Positions 23,549 through 34,995 are shown, counted from the first letter of the stretch. The stretch is 64,000 nt of DNA from Halichondria panicea (GCF_963675165.1 NC_087385.1:2480501-2544500); one strand, 5' to 3'. The notes: generated from the sequence alone by a model not told the origin. A program made the numbers and translations.

Positions 23549-25398
23549 TTAAGCTAGCCTGATTGCATTTCTAACTATTGGAAATTGCATGCGAAAACTC
23601 ACAATTAGAACGTCGCATTTGAAATTAACCCGATATGGTAACTCACTTCTTATGCAGTTGTCTCTACTTATCAGCTTCAAGGTGTTTTGTGTTTCCTGAA
23701 GAAGAATTCCTTCAATTCCAACATACGAGGGGCACTTGGACCGCACAACTATTTGATGGACACAAATTAACATGATAATAGTTGCAGGCTGAGCTAACCT
23801 TTGAGAATGCATCCGTGATAATCAGCCTTCAAAATCTTTTGATTCATCTGTTCTTGTTTCATTCCTCTATAATTATACCGTATAGCAGGTAATTTTTGTT
23901 AGTGTAAATTTTCGTATGAACTACAGTGGAACCTCCATAAAACGGACACCATTGGGGAACAGCCGTTATATAGCGTGTGGTTGCTCTTTGGAGGTAGTCG
24001 TTAATGGAGGTTCCACTGTACCTAATAAATACCTCGTATTCTGACGTAGAACCTATTGCAGTAGAATAATTTCGCAATTTTAATTTTCGGATGATGCTCT
24101 ACAATAATTAATACAAAAATTTCCACCGTACAAAAATAACCAGCTATGGTACATCAGAATAAAAAATAATTATGCAACGGTTACCACATGTATACCCACT
24201 CCACTGTATCATAGCAACTGGGTGGAGTTAACTACCATAAACTTCACATTCCTCCCTTGAGGGCCGCACAAAGATCTACACAACCAAAAAGAAGCTAGAC
24301 ACTTGTCGGCAAGGGCAGGACAGATGGTGGGGCTCGCTATATAAACACCAGGAAGGCTAAAAAAAAGGTGGGGCTTCACTGACAATTTAGCTAGAAGCTT
24401 AGCACTGGCTACAAGTTATACGTACAAGCTTGTCTTTCGTTTTCATAGTTTATAGACTGTTAGCTAGTTGTATCCAAGGTGAGTTAGCCTATAGGTAGCA
24501 AGAATTTTTTTCATTCCAGTGCCAGTGGGTATATAACACTTATTGTCCACTACAATCGTTTTATGGCAACTTAAAAACCATCCTTGGCCTCGGAGGTTTT
24601 ACTGCCATAAATTCTGGTGTAGTATAACATCTACTTACTTTTTGGCTGTCTCAGAATGGCCACTGAACTGCAACAAGTCCTCCATGTACTTGACCCACAA
24701 CTCATGCAACGGCAAAAATATGCAATACCTGCATGTGCATTAAAACAGCACTAAAACACCAGACTACATACTTAAATGCTCACTTTGCAAACAATAGAAA
24801 CCATCCTGTTTTTATGGATTAATTTACTATTTAGTGCATACACCCTACTTCGAGGCTCCATTACAGCATTTACTGTGCTGCAACCAGTAATTCTCTATAA
24901 CAATACGTTTGTTTCTTTGTTGGAATGTCATAGATCTTGAGCCTCCTCTTCTCTCTTGCCGACAGCCTCTTGATTGGTCTGTGTGAGTCCACTATCTTGG
25001 GTGATTTGTATGCCTTATCGAGCAACATGGTCTGCATCTTTAGTTGGGAAATGAGACCAGACTTGAGTTTGAGGGGCTCCACCCGATTCGAGAGGAAGGC
25101 CTCGACGAACTTGTCAGGCTTGGTGTCAAGTGACTGGGTGTGTGTATGGATGTAGAGTGTATAGATCTATATGCATTTTAGATAAGTGCATGTGGTCATC
25201 ATATCCCAGCATATACAAACAAGTGTATGTGTGTGTGAGAGGGTGGACTTCGATACGACAATGATACGATCAATACCACAAATTACTGACCTTCATTGCT
25301 AGTTGCTCTATATTGACTTGAGCTATCCTAGCGGGCACAGACTTGTACAGATCCGGAGAGCTGCCATGTTTAGTATGTGCTGGTACTGGAGTAGCCAT
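23549..25398 (-). CDS. POP4: Ribonuclease P/MRP protein subunit p29
   Basis: RNA-binding protein of RNase P (tRNA 5' maturation) and RNase MRP. Exons: 25398-25291, 25133-24874, 24728-24639, 23866-23799, 23748-23549; 726 nt, 241 residues (human 220), phases consistent. Seen: KRLSAREKRRLKIYDIP (human GLSARQRRELRLFDI), FLPLHELWVKYMEDLL, ILKADYHGC, and RSKCPSYVGIEGILLQET (human KSKCPSYVGITGILLQET). The start ATG at 25398 leads a charged N-terminus. The last exon is read straight through the sequence AGAAGTGAGTTACC, because the continuation (LPYRVNFKCD...QFPIVRNAIR) fits the p29 C-terminal strand pattern. Splicing at that GTGAGT is the alternative. Intron 3 hosts a nested pair of MITEs. Divergent from GINS3. 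Confidence 0.88.
23873..24152. repeat. MITE of the TACCGTATAGCGGG group carrying another MITE
   Basis: Outer element: left end TACCGTATAGCAGGTAATTTT, right end AAAATAACCAGCTATGGTA. Its interior (CTATTGCAGTAGAATAATTTC, GATGATGCTCTACAAT) matches 47758-47943 in reverse. The palindrome at 23922-24020 interrupts it. It lies in POP4 intron 3. Confidence 0.7.
23922..24020. repeat. 99-bp palindromic Tc1/mariner-like MITE
   Basis: Ends TACAGTGGAACCTCCAT and ATGGAGGTTCCACTGTA are inverted copies with TA at both borders. It sits inside the older element 23873-24152, so it is the younger insertion. Confidence 0.8.
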
Positions 25399-25638
25399 TT
25401 TGCAGATCTCGCAATTGTGATTTGTAAATGAGACGATTACCATGGAGTGGGTGGGGCCAGAGTATGTGGGAAATTTGAAGATAGCAGATTCTGGAGACCT
25501 GGATATACACATTTAGTAAGTTATGTATGTACCTACAGGAGGCATTAAACTCGTTATGAAGTCCTATTTTGTTTCAATTGATCATGATATGGTCCCCTTG
25601 CTCTCAGATTACTGAAGTTCTAACCCACGGACAAACAC
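25399..25638. promoter_or_regulatory. Shared promoter region POP4 / GINS3
   Basis: 240 bases separate the two divergent start codons. No TATA box or clear motif was seen; the regulatory role is inferred from the layout. Confidence 0.45.
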
Positions 25639-26307
25639 ATGTCCTCCACCTACCAAACTAGTGTAAGTTTCTCTGGAAGCTCTCACACAGGCAGCTACAC
25701 GTCATCCCTGCCCCCCAACGAAGACTACTTTAGTATTGATGACATCCTCTCGTCCGACCAGAGAGTTCCCTGTCAGTTTGAGCTCCCCATCTACAGATTG
25801 GGTTTCCTGGACCCGAGTACGAGCAACGAGCACTTGGAAAGTGGAACTAAGCTCGAGCTGCCATTCTGGTTGGCCAAAGTGTTGTGTACGAGGAAGAAAC
25901 TGATAGTTAGTGTGGAACTTCCTAAGGCTTTTCGAGAGGGGCAAAGAGACATTCTCAGCGCTGATGCTAAAGTTGTTGACCTGTATAAACTTGGCCCCTT
26001 TTATTACTCCCTAGGTGTCAAACTACTCTGTTTCGATCACTTGGAGAGAGGAGACCTTTCAAAGTCACTTTTAGAGGCTTTTTTAAATCGATTCAGATTG
26101 ATTATGGATACTTCACAACATGCATACCAGTCGAGTACTACTGCTCTCACTGCCAAGCTGGATGAGACGGAGAGAAAACTGTTCGTAGTGGGGCAGAAAG
26201 CCATGGCTGATTTTGAGAACTGGGAGAGGGGACTCAGCCATAAAATACACACCTCCAGTATCGTTAGAAACAGTAGGAAGAGAAAACGAGATGAAGTAGA
26301 AAAGTAA
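25639..26307 (+). CDS. GINS3: GINS complex subunit 3 (PSF3)
   Basis: Subunit of the GINS tetramer that, with CDC45 and MCM2-7, forms the replicative helicase. It is a single-exon frame of 222 residues (human 216). Seen: ENYFS-like start as EDYFSIDDIL; a KLELPFWLAKVL block (human KLELPLWLAKGL); VSVELPKAFREG; FSAD-like SADAKVVDLYKLGPFYYSLG; FLNRFRLIMDTSQHAY (human RFRRIMDSSQNAY); KLDETERKLF; and a basic tail NSRKRKRDEVEK. The first ATG matches the family start after a short Ser/Thr-rich extension. It is intronless, unlike its neighbours. Divergent from POP4 and tail-to-tail with RPUSD2. Confidence 0.93.
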   Translation: MSSTYQTSVSFSGSSHTGSYTSSLPPNEDYFSIDDILSSDQRVPCQFELPIYRLGFLDPSTSNEHLESGTKLELPFWLAKVLCTRKKLIVSVELPKAFREGQRDILSADAKVVDLYKLGPFYYSLGVKLLCFDHLERGDLSKSLLEAFLNRFRLIMDTSQHAYQSSTTALTAKLDETERKLFVVGQKAMADFENWERGLSHKIHTSSIVRNSRKRKRDEVEK

Positions 26308-26518
26308 ATTTAATTTAAATTACTTATCACACTTTTATGTTTTTAATTGCCATGTACAGAATTTTTCATGTGACTACCGATATATTATTGTACAGAAACT
26401 TAATTGTCAACTTGACCATTACTTTTACGAGTACCAAAATATCCATGGATACAAACAAGAGGAAATTGAGCATAGAGACGTATTAAATAGAATTAAATGC
26501 CCTGCTATAATTGTAGCA

Positions 26519-29500
26519 TCATGTCAGTGCTATGTCCTCGGTCCAGTCCGGGTGTGCCCAATCTGGTGTGGGAGTGGAGAACTCCCAACCCTCTCCCTGT
26601 GTATTGGGAACAATAAATTAATGCCGTAGTGTCACCCTAAACTGACTACCGTATAGCGTGAAATTTTCGTGAGGTGCAAAATTTCACGTTTTTCGAGTGT
26701 AGAGCAATTATTGCGAAAATTAAAACTGAGATAAATTCCCACACACCGGTATTTATGCTCCTGGTGGGTGTAGTTTCCTGGCATTGAGACGCGAATAGTT
26801 CACGAACATTTCTCCTGAAGCTAAATAGCGAAAATTTTTACCAGCAAAAAATTTCCCGTTATAGGGTCCTAGAGTTCACACTTATAATGGGACATTCAAT
26901 CTAAACCAGTGTCAGTTAGGTAGTATAGGTGGCATGTAAGAACCTACTATCTATGGTAAGACATACACTATGTTTGTGAATTCCGAAGTGGGCTTACTCC
27001 AGGCTCACGTAACTAGATCTATACTGAATGTGTAGCTAGTGAACATTTCTTAAGGTCTCCATGGCTAGATATAGAGTGGAAATAGTTATACCTAGACATT
27101 TCCTGTACTATGTCTTTGTAATGTCTACTGAACGTTGCACGCTGCTCGGCCATACAAACGCAGTGTCCAACAGAGATCTTTAGATCTCATTCAGATGTGC
27201 AGTGTTCTCACGTAGTTGTAAGCAAGCATAATTATCTCGTTAGCTGAATGGGGATTCACTGGGATTCAGCAAAGGAAACAGCTCGATCTAAGTCTAAGCT
27301 ATGCTCAACTTTGAAACCTCTTAGTCAGAGAGTAATAGAGATAATGTGAGGACTACACAACATTGAATGTACATGTAAACAAGCATTAATGGCAATTGAA
27401 GAAGATCACGTGATGCATATCGTAACTCTTCTAGGTGTCAGTGGGGGGGGGGGGAGGGCAAATTAAAATGGAGATGCAACAAACAAAGTATGTGTATGTA
27501 TAACTACCCACCTTGTACGAGAGGGCATGAAGGTACATGATAAGATCCGAGGGAGAGGGGTCTGGCCTAAACATGTGACACTCACTGCAGTCTGCATCTA
27601 CACTAATATCAACAGCAGCACACATTGACGTTGTGGCCATGACAGCCTCGGTATCAGTATGTTCTTTAGTTGCTGCATTATCTCTACCACCATCGATTGC
27701 AACACTTTCCTTTGTGGAGTCCTCGGCATCTCTAGCAGAGCTCAATGATTCTCCAGTGGCTGTGCCCTGTTCATTGTGTGTTAATCTTGCAATTTGTCCA
27801 TCACGAGAGATTTCAAGATCTGTCACAGAGACTGTATATTTCTGAATACTGTGGCTTGCAGATTCAACTGTATCTTCAGCTGATGACATCTCAGTTTGGG
27901 TTGCTCTCTCTGGAGCGTCTGAGCTATAGTTGGTGCGAACAATCTCACTGATGATACGCTCAATATTCGTCTGGTTTCCTGTACCCAACGAGTCGGGGGT
28001 TTGCCTCCAGGCAGGATGGTTGTAGATGGGGTCATTGACTATGGGATGTCCCAGCCACTGCAGGTGGACCCTGATCTGATGCATACGTCCAGTCTTGGGC
28101 TCGCCTGCATGACATGAATAGCAACCAAAGTTGCAAAGAGCAACAGAATAATTAGTTAATGCCTTCAGGTGTAAACAAAATGAAGCTTTCAAGAGAGAAC
28201 ACACCAAAGCTTGAGATAGGGTCTACCAATGTTACAAGTGCCCCACTTCACAGTACAAATTGACTCACATTGGACAACAGTGGTCTTGCCATTGAATGAG
28301 AGTCTTGTGAATGTGGTGTAGCAATCCTTTCCTTGAGGGTCCACCTTACACACTCCCACCTTGTGTGTCACCACCAGAATGGGCTCACTGCACACCACGG
28401 GCTCACTGTATGAGGATGATAAAAAACCAGTATTAAACATTAGTTTTGATCTACCGAACACACTGAACTGTACATGTAGGTACGGCTCTAATCGGATCAT
28501 ATAATGGCTTTGACACTAGGCCCCAATTATGGTTTCCAACATATCGAGGTCAATTGCTAACGTATACGTAAACCCAACATGAAACATTTTTAATGGAGTT
28601 ACAATAACTATTGTCCCACTCACGTATCTGCACTTTTTGTGATTATCTTATATCGTAAAAGCTACATGTAGCTAGCCTGACCTTGGGAATTCCCCCTGAA
28701 CTCTGCAAAGGTAGACCTTTGAAACTCTCCTCTCTCTTATCTGTGTCTCCATCTGCTGGGCCTTGTTCACCGAGCGTGCAAACATGAGCAGACCAGACGT
28801 CAGCCGGTCCAGTCGATGCACCGCTGTAAACGCATGAATTACAGGTCAAAAATCAATGATCGTCATTACATGAATATTTTGTAAAGTTGACAGACACTAT
28901 AATTGAGATAAAAGGCTACTACCGTCAAGTAAGTGCAACACATTAGGATCTTTATTCTAACTGTCAGCGAGTAGGTAGTTATAGTGAGTGACTCACTGTG
29001 CAGGTTGAGCAGCTTATGCTCCTTAGCCAGGAGAAACACCAGAGAGTTGTGTCTGTACCTGCCACACGGATGAACCTGCAGAAATGGACAAGAAGCAGAT
29101 GTATTATATGTCAGGCAGCTCTACACAAAGTTTGAAAAGAATAAAGTTTCGGGATAGGCACAACTCTATAACACCGGACTTGCTTCGTGTAACAAAGTGT
29201 CAATAGTGCCCATAATAATTACGAAGTAGATGGGGAGAGGTCCATTCTAGAACGGCTATTGTTCTAAAACAAAACTGTTAAGTTGCTAAAATTATAATAA
29301 TTATGCGTGGCACTTGGTCCCATACCCTCAAATATCTCGTTGATCCCCCTTAGTCGTAATTCTAGACACAGCGCTGTCCACATTACGTAGGTACCCAAAA
29401 TTAAGAACAACTCTAAGACATTCAATCAACTTAATAGAGAGAGGTACATACCGTATTACTAGAATATTTTGCAGGTGAAAAATCTTTGCGAATGAGCCAA

Positions 29501-30708
29501 ATCAAGAAAATTTGACCCTTTGTGATCTAACTATTGCGTTTTGGCAAGGATTGTGTGTCACAACAGTACCAGTTTAGGTTTTTGCGACTTTATTGTTGCA
29601 AAGTGATTAACGCTCGCAAAGTTCACATACTTATGTTTGATGCTCACAAAACATTCTAGTAATACGGTAATTGAAATTAAAACATCAATAAACAGACACT
29701 TTCCGTGCGTCTACATAATCTGAGGTTATGATCCCCAACACTCACGGGAATAGAGGCTGGTTTGTCGAGCACAATGAGATCCTCGTCCTTGTGCACTATA
29801 TTTAGGGGTGTGGCTATAACTGGGGGCTCATGCCGATGGACCCTGTGGGTAACCAGTTCGTTTTCCTTGACAACTGTCTCCATGGTAGCAACAACACCAT
29901 TGACTGGGATGGATCAATACTCTGTTCGTATTGTTTGTGTGCACATAGGGTATGTTACAATATACAACTTACCAGTTACTTTACCAGCTTTAACAGCTTT
30001 CTCCTGCAAGAAAAAACACTTGACTTACATTATGTACATTGTAGGCTAATTAAACAAATTTTAGTAATTCTTCCATGACACAATTTTGCTCCTAGTTTAC
30101 TGGGCTGCTTCTTGAACAGCATATACAACTTCTATCAAGGGCTCACATAGTACTCAGGAGTCTCTGACTGGAACTCTCTACAGAAAACGTCAATGACCTT
30201 TGATCCCACCCACCTCCCTTTAGCATGGGTACTGAAAGTGAAGTAGTATGGCTTCACACACCTCAAACCTGCAAGAAAAATCCGCTACAACGTAATGTGT
30301 TGCAAACTAGCTAGTAGATGAAACAGACTGGTTAAATTAATTACCATTTTTGACATAATAGGATGTTTCGTTGTAAATTTCCTGGGTGATTCCCGGCCTC
30401 CGCTTTCTGCTCTCGACTTTAAGCTACACAGGTGTATATCATCATGAGAAGAACAGTACACAATGTACGACAAAATTGAATCCATCCTACCACTGCACTG
30501 GTACCACATGTACCAAGAGCACACATATCATGATGAACTAGGGAATGAGCTAAGCACATGTTGACCATCTATCAATCAATCTGTACTTTTCAGAACAGCA
30601 TGTTAGGCCTAATGCAAAACTCATCACCTTTTTCTTGACAGGAGTTGTACATCCATCCTCCCTGCACTGTGAAGGCTCAATGCAGCATTCACTCTTCCTC
30701 TTTGCCAT
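26519..30708 (-). CDS. RPUSD2: RNA pseudouridine synthase, RluA family
   Basis: Converts uridine to pseudouridine in RNA. Exons: 30708-30628, 30423-30345, 30268-30147, 30003-29973, 29903-29746, 29075-28997, 28823-28682, 28405-28269, 28104-27512, 26596-26519; 1500 nt, 499 residues (human 545), phases consistent. Seen: YYVKNGLRCVKPYYFTF and KGRWVG (N-terminal S4-like part); VHRHEPPV; the catalytic motif HRLDRLTSG with its Asp; KVYLCRVQGEFP; EPILVVTHKVGVCKVDPQGK; TGRMHQIRVHLQWLGHPI; DPIYN; an acidic low-complexity linker of about 100 residues; CSECHMFRPDPSPSDLIMYLHAL; and a C-terminal WEFSTPTPDWAHPDW exon matching the human tail. Intron 5 holds a MITE and intron 9 another. Divergent from OXNAD1. 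Confidence 0.93.
26647..26867. repeat. TACCGTATAGCG-group MITE in RPUSD2 intron 9
   Basis: Left end TACCGTATAGCGTGAAATTTTC; right end AAAATTTCCCGTTATAGGGT. The interior includes TGTAGAGCAATTATTGCG. The ends are imperfect. Confidence 0.55.
29449..29669. repeat. MITE, TACCGTATTACTAGAATG family, copy 3
   Basis: Best-preserved copy: TACCGTATTACTAGAATATT on the left and ACATTCTAGTAATACGGTA on the right, 221 bases, in RPUSD2 intron 5. It is in the opposite orientation to copies 1 and 2. Confidence 0.85.
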
Positions 30709-30865
30709 TGCAGATCCGACACAGCTCTTTCAGGTAAAGATCGTCAGCAAGCAATAGCATACTTATGCTCTTTGCAGACAGGCACGTATTTACCTACTGA
30801 GCATGTAAGTATGCACTGATCTCTCTACACTGACTGCACTGCATACTGATAGGGTTAGGATTCTG
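30709..30865. promoter_or_regulatory. Shared promoter region RPUSD2 / OXNAD1
   Basis: 157 bases between the divergent start codons, the shortest such gap in the window. The OXNAD1 side depends on its weakly supported first exon. Confidence 0.4.
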
Positions 30866-33198
30866 ATGAGTAGTTTGACTGTAAGAGCCTCCAGCAGCAG
30901 CACACATGTGGACAGGACTAAAGACAGCACTAGGAGTGATGTAAAAACACAGTTCAGTTGTAACTCATAAAATTATATCGTACTTGATGTATTTATACCT
31001 AATAAATGTGCCACTATAATTTAAGCGCCAGCTCAGACTGAGCAATGTATTTGATCATAGAGCTAGATGACTCCAAGTGGGAATTTGGTTTCAGCTCCTC
31101 CTTCCTCATAGTTATTGATGTGCGCGAGCGAGTATAATCACAGAATATATATTTTTGACGTTTTTTTCATCACAAATTGGCTTGTGTGGCTCAAAACAAG
31201 CTCACATTACGACTCAAACATGACATGGGTCAGGGTTAGGTTTGACGTTTTATGTTACTGAGGGAGCAATATCATCAAATCAGGGAATTTGCAATAATTC
31301 GTATGCATTTGCGCTGAAACTATTCACTGGAGTGGCCTTGTATTGCTAGATGCAGCTGTAGGATACAGAGGTTAAGAAATTGATCCCTGTACCACCCATG
31401 TCCGAAGACGCTATGACATTGCACTATATACAATCACTAGACTTATCACCGACTACCAGCGAGAGCACTCTTGTTTTATTAAGTTAAGCCGCTGCTCCTC
31501 TAGCCTCGATCCCAGGCCGCACTTCCCGCCGGTGAAGGAGGCTACTGCTCCTCATGCAGATTACGTACCAGATGAGACTGAACACACTTTTTTGGGCTCT
31601 AAACAGTTTGGCAAAGCTAGGGGCGCTTTAATTACATTAACTATTGTAGTACAAAAATTAAATTACACACACTCTCTACTATATAAAGTATACATGTGCC
31701 TCCTTCATTTCTAAGTGCTACATTTGAAAATGCATATAATTATACTAATTTTACTGTGGCACGCTGGATCTATACTATTTGTTTTTGGAGCTTGAATGTA
31801 CATAGCGTGTATTTTTTATTCTTAGTTCCCAATATTATTTATCGTTTAGTGGCTCACTCACACATTTTTTGGGGTTTGCACGGCAGGTGGTATCAGGGGT
31901 GATAGTGTTGGACATGCGCAAGCTCTCCCCCACAGTGAAGGGGTTCACTCTGCAGGTGGAGGACAACTCACTGAGCTTCAAGTGTGGACAGTGGTAGGTG
32001 GAACATCTAGCAGTCGAGGTTTAATTATTAGATTGATGTACTCAAGCATTAAACGTAGATTTACTCATGGAGCGAAATTACAGATTTATATAACCACATG
32101 AATAAATTTATCACTTTATCTTGACCAAAATGATGTTCAAAAGTGAGGCCTACTTCAGTAATACTTACTTACTGTTCTGTCCCTTCCTAATACAGGGTGG
32201 ACCTGTCCATTCCCAGTGAGGATGTTGTCGGTGGCTACTCATTCACATCTCCTCCGCACCAGCTGAAAGAGCAGGGAACCGTCACGTTGGCCATTCAGAC
32301 CTCCGACCACCCCCCTACACTATGGATGAACAACAAGGTAGGAGCAAGAACCCTAAGAATAGAAAGACAAATTTCGTAGCAATAGTGTTATACAATACAT
32401 CAATCATAATTATATTAGTGATGCTTTTCTTGTGTTTTTACAGTGTAAAATGGGTGACAGACTCTTGATCAGAGTAGGTGGGGACTTCACATATGACCCT
32501 CCTTCCAACTCCCCTGCCGACATACTACTAATTGGTGGGGGCGTTGGAATAAATCCTCTATTCGCAATGCTGCAACATCATACCTACCTACAGCAAGCAA
32601 TGGCTCGAACGTTAGAACAGAGAGGTCGTGCTCACCTCCTGTACTCTGCTCGGAGCAGGGAAGAGCTTCTCTTCAAGGTGAGGTGGTCTGTGAGTGACTG
32701 AGTGCACTCTAACTTAGTGATTGTGTCCCTACCCAGGATCATATTGATGGGTTGGTAGTGCATTCCAGTGGACTAATCAAAGCGAATTATTTTGTGACAA
32801 GAGAAGAGTACAGTGGTCCTCACATCAGAGGTAGGTAGGTAAGTTCCCAATGTACATGCAAGCAGTTGATATTAAATGTGTAGTGTATAATAGTCAGGAT
32901 TTCTATTGTATCTCAGTGTGTGTATATATAGATAAGTTTTGAAGCTCTATCTGATTTGGTTTCTAATACAGCTGATCCACGATTCAGATCATATTTGTTC
33001 TGTTCAGCCAATTTACTGCATTTCCATGCAGCTAGACGGATGGTTGAAGGTGATGTACGAGCAGCTCTCTCACTATTGGACACCTCAAGGCTCCAGTGCT
33101 ACGTGTGTGGACCACCCCTCATGACAGAGAGTGTCTTAGCACTACTGATCTCTTGTGGAGTGGACAGGCATAGAGTATTCTACGAGAAGTGGTGGTAA
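30866..33198 (+). CDS. OXNAD1: Oxidoreductase NAD-binding domain-containing protein 1
   Basis: Ferredoxin-reductase-fold flavoprotein, mitochondrial in mammals; substrate unknown. Exons: 30866-30940, 31887-31993, 32196-32337, 32444-32677, 32737-32830, 33032-33198; 819 nt, 272 residues (human 312), phases consistent. Seen: FKCGQWVDLSIP and VGGYSFTSPP (FAD part); IQTSDHPPTLWM; RVGGDFTYDP; the nucleotide-binding loop GGGVGINPLFAML; LLYSARSREELLFK; YVCGPPLMTESV; and the C-terminal YEKWW (human FEKWW). Exon 1 encodes a Ser/Thr/Arg-rich start (MSSLTVRASSS) that could be a mitochondrial presequence. It is chosen because it has an ATG, a donor in phase and similarity to the human HMERTASV region, but it is the weak point of the model. 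Confidence 0.85.
30941..31886. other. OXNAD1 intron 1 (945 bp)
   Basis: No exon seen apart from the borders. It contains one TAGCCTCGATCCCAGGCC hairpin (31500-31544) and otherwise unassigned AT-rich DNA. Confidence 0.4.
31500..31544. repeat. TAGCCTCG(A/T)TCCCAGGC hairpin
   Basis: TAGCCTCGATCCCAGGC on the left and a short GGAGGCTA arm on the right. Related units occur at 11092, 15912, 35343, 39609 and 52325. Confidence 0.5.
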
Positions 33199-33488
33199 CT
33201 GTTAATACTTTTTGCAGTCTTGCTGTCTTTTCACATTGATTGTCAATTTTAATTTATCTGTCCAATCATAATTTGTGTGTACAGTCATGTGGAGACAATC
33301 AAAAGAGAGTGTTGCCTCAACTGTTGAGTTTTTTTTTGCTTCTTGATATTGAATTTCATTTCTGAGGTGCTTTCTCAACTAATGTAAATATGAATCGCAT
33401 TCTTTAGCGTATCCTTTTATGAGATACATTCTTGCTAGTGTCCAAATCACTATAAATTATAAAGCTAACCGAAATGGTACACTTCTGT
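33199..33488. other. Tail-to-tail spacer after OXNAD1
   Basis: AT-rich 3' flank of OXNAD1; nothing else recognised. Confidence 0.4.
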
Positions 33489-33650
33489 TTAGTTCATTAG
33501 CACCTCGGTTATATTAGGTCGATCACTGGGATCCTCTTCATGTAGCAAACAATCAGCTTGTACACAACTAAACACTCTCTCGATCTCTCTGGAGTCTGGA
33601 GGTCTCCTTACTCGAAAATTCCATGGTGATCTATTGCTTGGGCCTTCTGT
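33489..33650 (-). pseudogene. Protein-kinase C-lobe-like fragment
   Basis: Downstream of the first CARD-like gene, in another frame, lies an open stretch of about 50 codons ending at 33489. It contains EIERVFSCVQADCLL and then HEEDPSDRPNITEVLM. The pattern CxxxDPxxRPxxxxVL is the subdomain X-XI signature of tyrosine-kinase-like and receptor kinases. No other part of a kinase domain is visible nearby on this strand. It may be a remnant of a former kinase gene or a last exon spliced onto the upstream gene; the frame differs from that gene's stop region, so splicing would be needed. Confidence 0.45.
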
Positions 33651-33654
33651 ACAT

Positions 33655-34995
33655 TCACTGTTCACTCTGGATCAAAGTTTCTTCATTCTTCTCCATACTA
33701 CTAGAAATATGGAGATGGGTCTGAGCAAGACGAATCTTACATTGTTGGACCATGTTTGTACCATAATCTTGTATTTCAGCTAAACTATTTGCAAACAGCA
33801 GTGAAGTTGTTGCTTTTTGAACTAGTCCTGGTGTTTTTCTTCCACTTTCAAGCAAAATACAAGCATGTTCAAAACTGATGAGCATTCTTTCTTCCCCTGG
33901 TTCACAATGGGCAATAAAGTTGAACGCTGTATTGATGTGCGCTTCAGCTTTGTTGTGCTCTCCTTTGAACTTATGCATTCTGGCTAGCACCCACTCACAC
34001 CGTCCCTCTAGAACTTGTGCATTGGAACCTTGGCTATACAAGTTATTGCACATTTTCCTTGCCCTTTCTACTCTTGCCAGCACTTCTAATTGGTTGTTTT
34101 TGATGAATGGACTGCAGCTTTCCAAAAGCAATGCAATTTTCATCTCTAAAGGTGTTAAGCTTGAACACAGTTCCTTAGTAACAAGTTCTTCAGCTACTCT
34201 ATACGAGCCCTGATCTCCACTCTGATGATAGTTTCTGATTTGTGATATTATTCTCACATATCTCTCTGTTGTGGTCCCTTTAAGTGGCTCTAAGAAATAA
34301 GTAGCACATTTTCTGGCCTTTACAGATAAAGGGATTATTCCAGGGTCACTGAGTTTCCTTTTCTTTGTGCTTTTTAGAAGACTATAGATGTCATTGTGGA
34401 CTGGATCCATTGCTAGGCATTTATTAACAAATAGCAGATGTGCTTTAGGGCCTTTTGTTTTCAAGATTACTAAGAGAATCCTTGCTTTATCTTTTTTCGT
34501 ATTAAGTGGACTTCGTAATTCATCTATATCATCATCTGTGACAAGTTTTTGTTCTATCAGATATGGCTCCAATTCTTTTACATCTACTTCTCGCAAAACG
34601 GTTTGCATGTTGTTATTTATCATCTCCAGTAGCTTTTCTGACTCCTGTATTTCTTCATCTGTTGCAAAACGGGTACCCCTAAGCAATGAGACGATGTACG
34701 AGTGCCCCATGTGTTCTGTGTCCTCCTCAAGGTTACTGAGAAAATCAGAGTACGCACTTTTATTTAGGACTTCTTCATACAGAAGGGTCGCTTGTTTTCT
34801 TCTCGTCATGAATTTTCCATTGATATGATCAGTAAGACCAAACTGTTGGATAAGTGTACAGAGCTGTGATGGGTTCAAGCAATCAAGGATACTGTCTCTG
34901 TGCTTGATTAGATTCTCTTTTATACTGTCTTTTGAACTCATTAGGGGGACTGTGTGCTTGTCCTGCAGCAGCCACATTGGTTTTGATACCTGCAT
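33655..34995 (-). CDS. CARD-like (death-fold) protein with TPR-like repeats, copy 1
   Basis: Single-exon frame of 446 residues, family not named. Residues about 22-110 look like a CARD: KENLIKHRDSILDCLNPSQL, a LTRRK-type turn as MTRRKQATLLYEEV, then FLSNLEEDTEHMGH and IVSLLRG. A second death-fold-like unit at about 120-200 has LREVDVKELEPYLIEQKLV, DELRSP and ILLVILKTKGPKAHLLFV. The C-terminal half is helical, with TPR-like pairs (ARKMCNNLYSQGSNAQVLEG, then RCEWVLARMHKFKGEHNKAE, HINTAFNFIAHCEPGEE). Proteins joining CARDs to TPR-like helices suit innate-immune or cell-death signalling adaptors; that role is inference. It ends about 95 residues earlier than the neighbouring copy. A kinase-like fragment follows. 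Confidence 0.75.
   Translation of the reverse strand: MQVSKPMWLLQDKHTVPLMSSKDSIKENLIKHRDSILDCLNPSQLCTLIQQFGLTDHINGKFMTRRKQATLLYEEVLNKSAYSDFLSNLEEDTEHMGHSYIVSLLRGTRFATDEEIQESEKLLEMINNNMQTVLREVDVKELEPYLIEQKLVTDDDIDELRSPLNTKKDKARILLVILKTKGPKAHLLFVNKCLAMDPVHNDIYSLLKSTKKRKLSDPGIIPLSVKARKCATYFLEPLKGTTTERYVRIISQIRNYHQSGDQGSYRVAEELVTKELCSSLTPLEMKIALLLESCSPFIKNNQLEVLARVERARKMCNNLYSQGSNAQVLEGRCEWVLARMHKFKGEHNKAEAHINTAFNFIAHCEPGEERMLISFEHACILLESGRKTPGLVQKATTSLLFANSLAEIQDYGTNMVQQCKIRLAQTHLHISSSMEKNEETLIQSEQ

Noticed and set aside
23549-23647. A further POP4 splice at AGAAGTGAGT with a last exon near 23480
   Set aside because: The read-through frame resembles the p29 C-terminus (LPYRVNFK...QFPIVR), while candidate downstream exons do not. 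RNA data could still change this.
28643-28849. An apparent frame change within RPUSD2 exon 7
   Set aside because: Recounting the AGAGAGAGG run shows that one frame carries HRLDRLTSG through to KVYLCRVQGEFP without a break.
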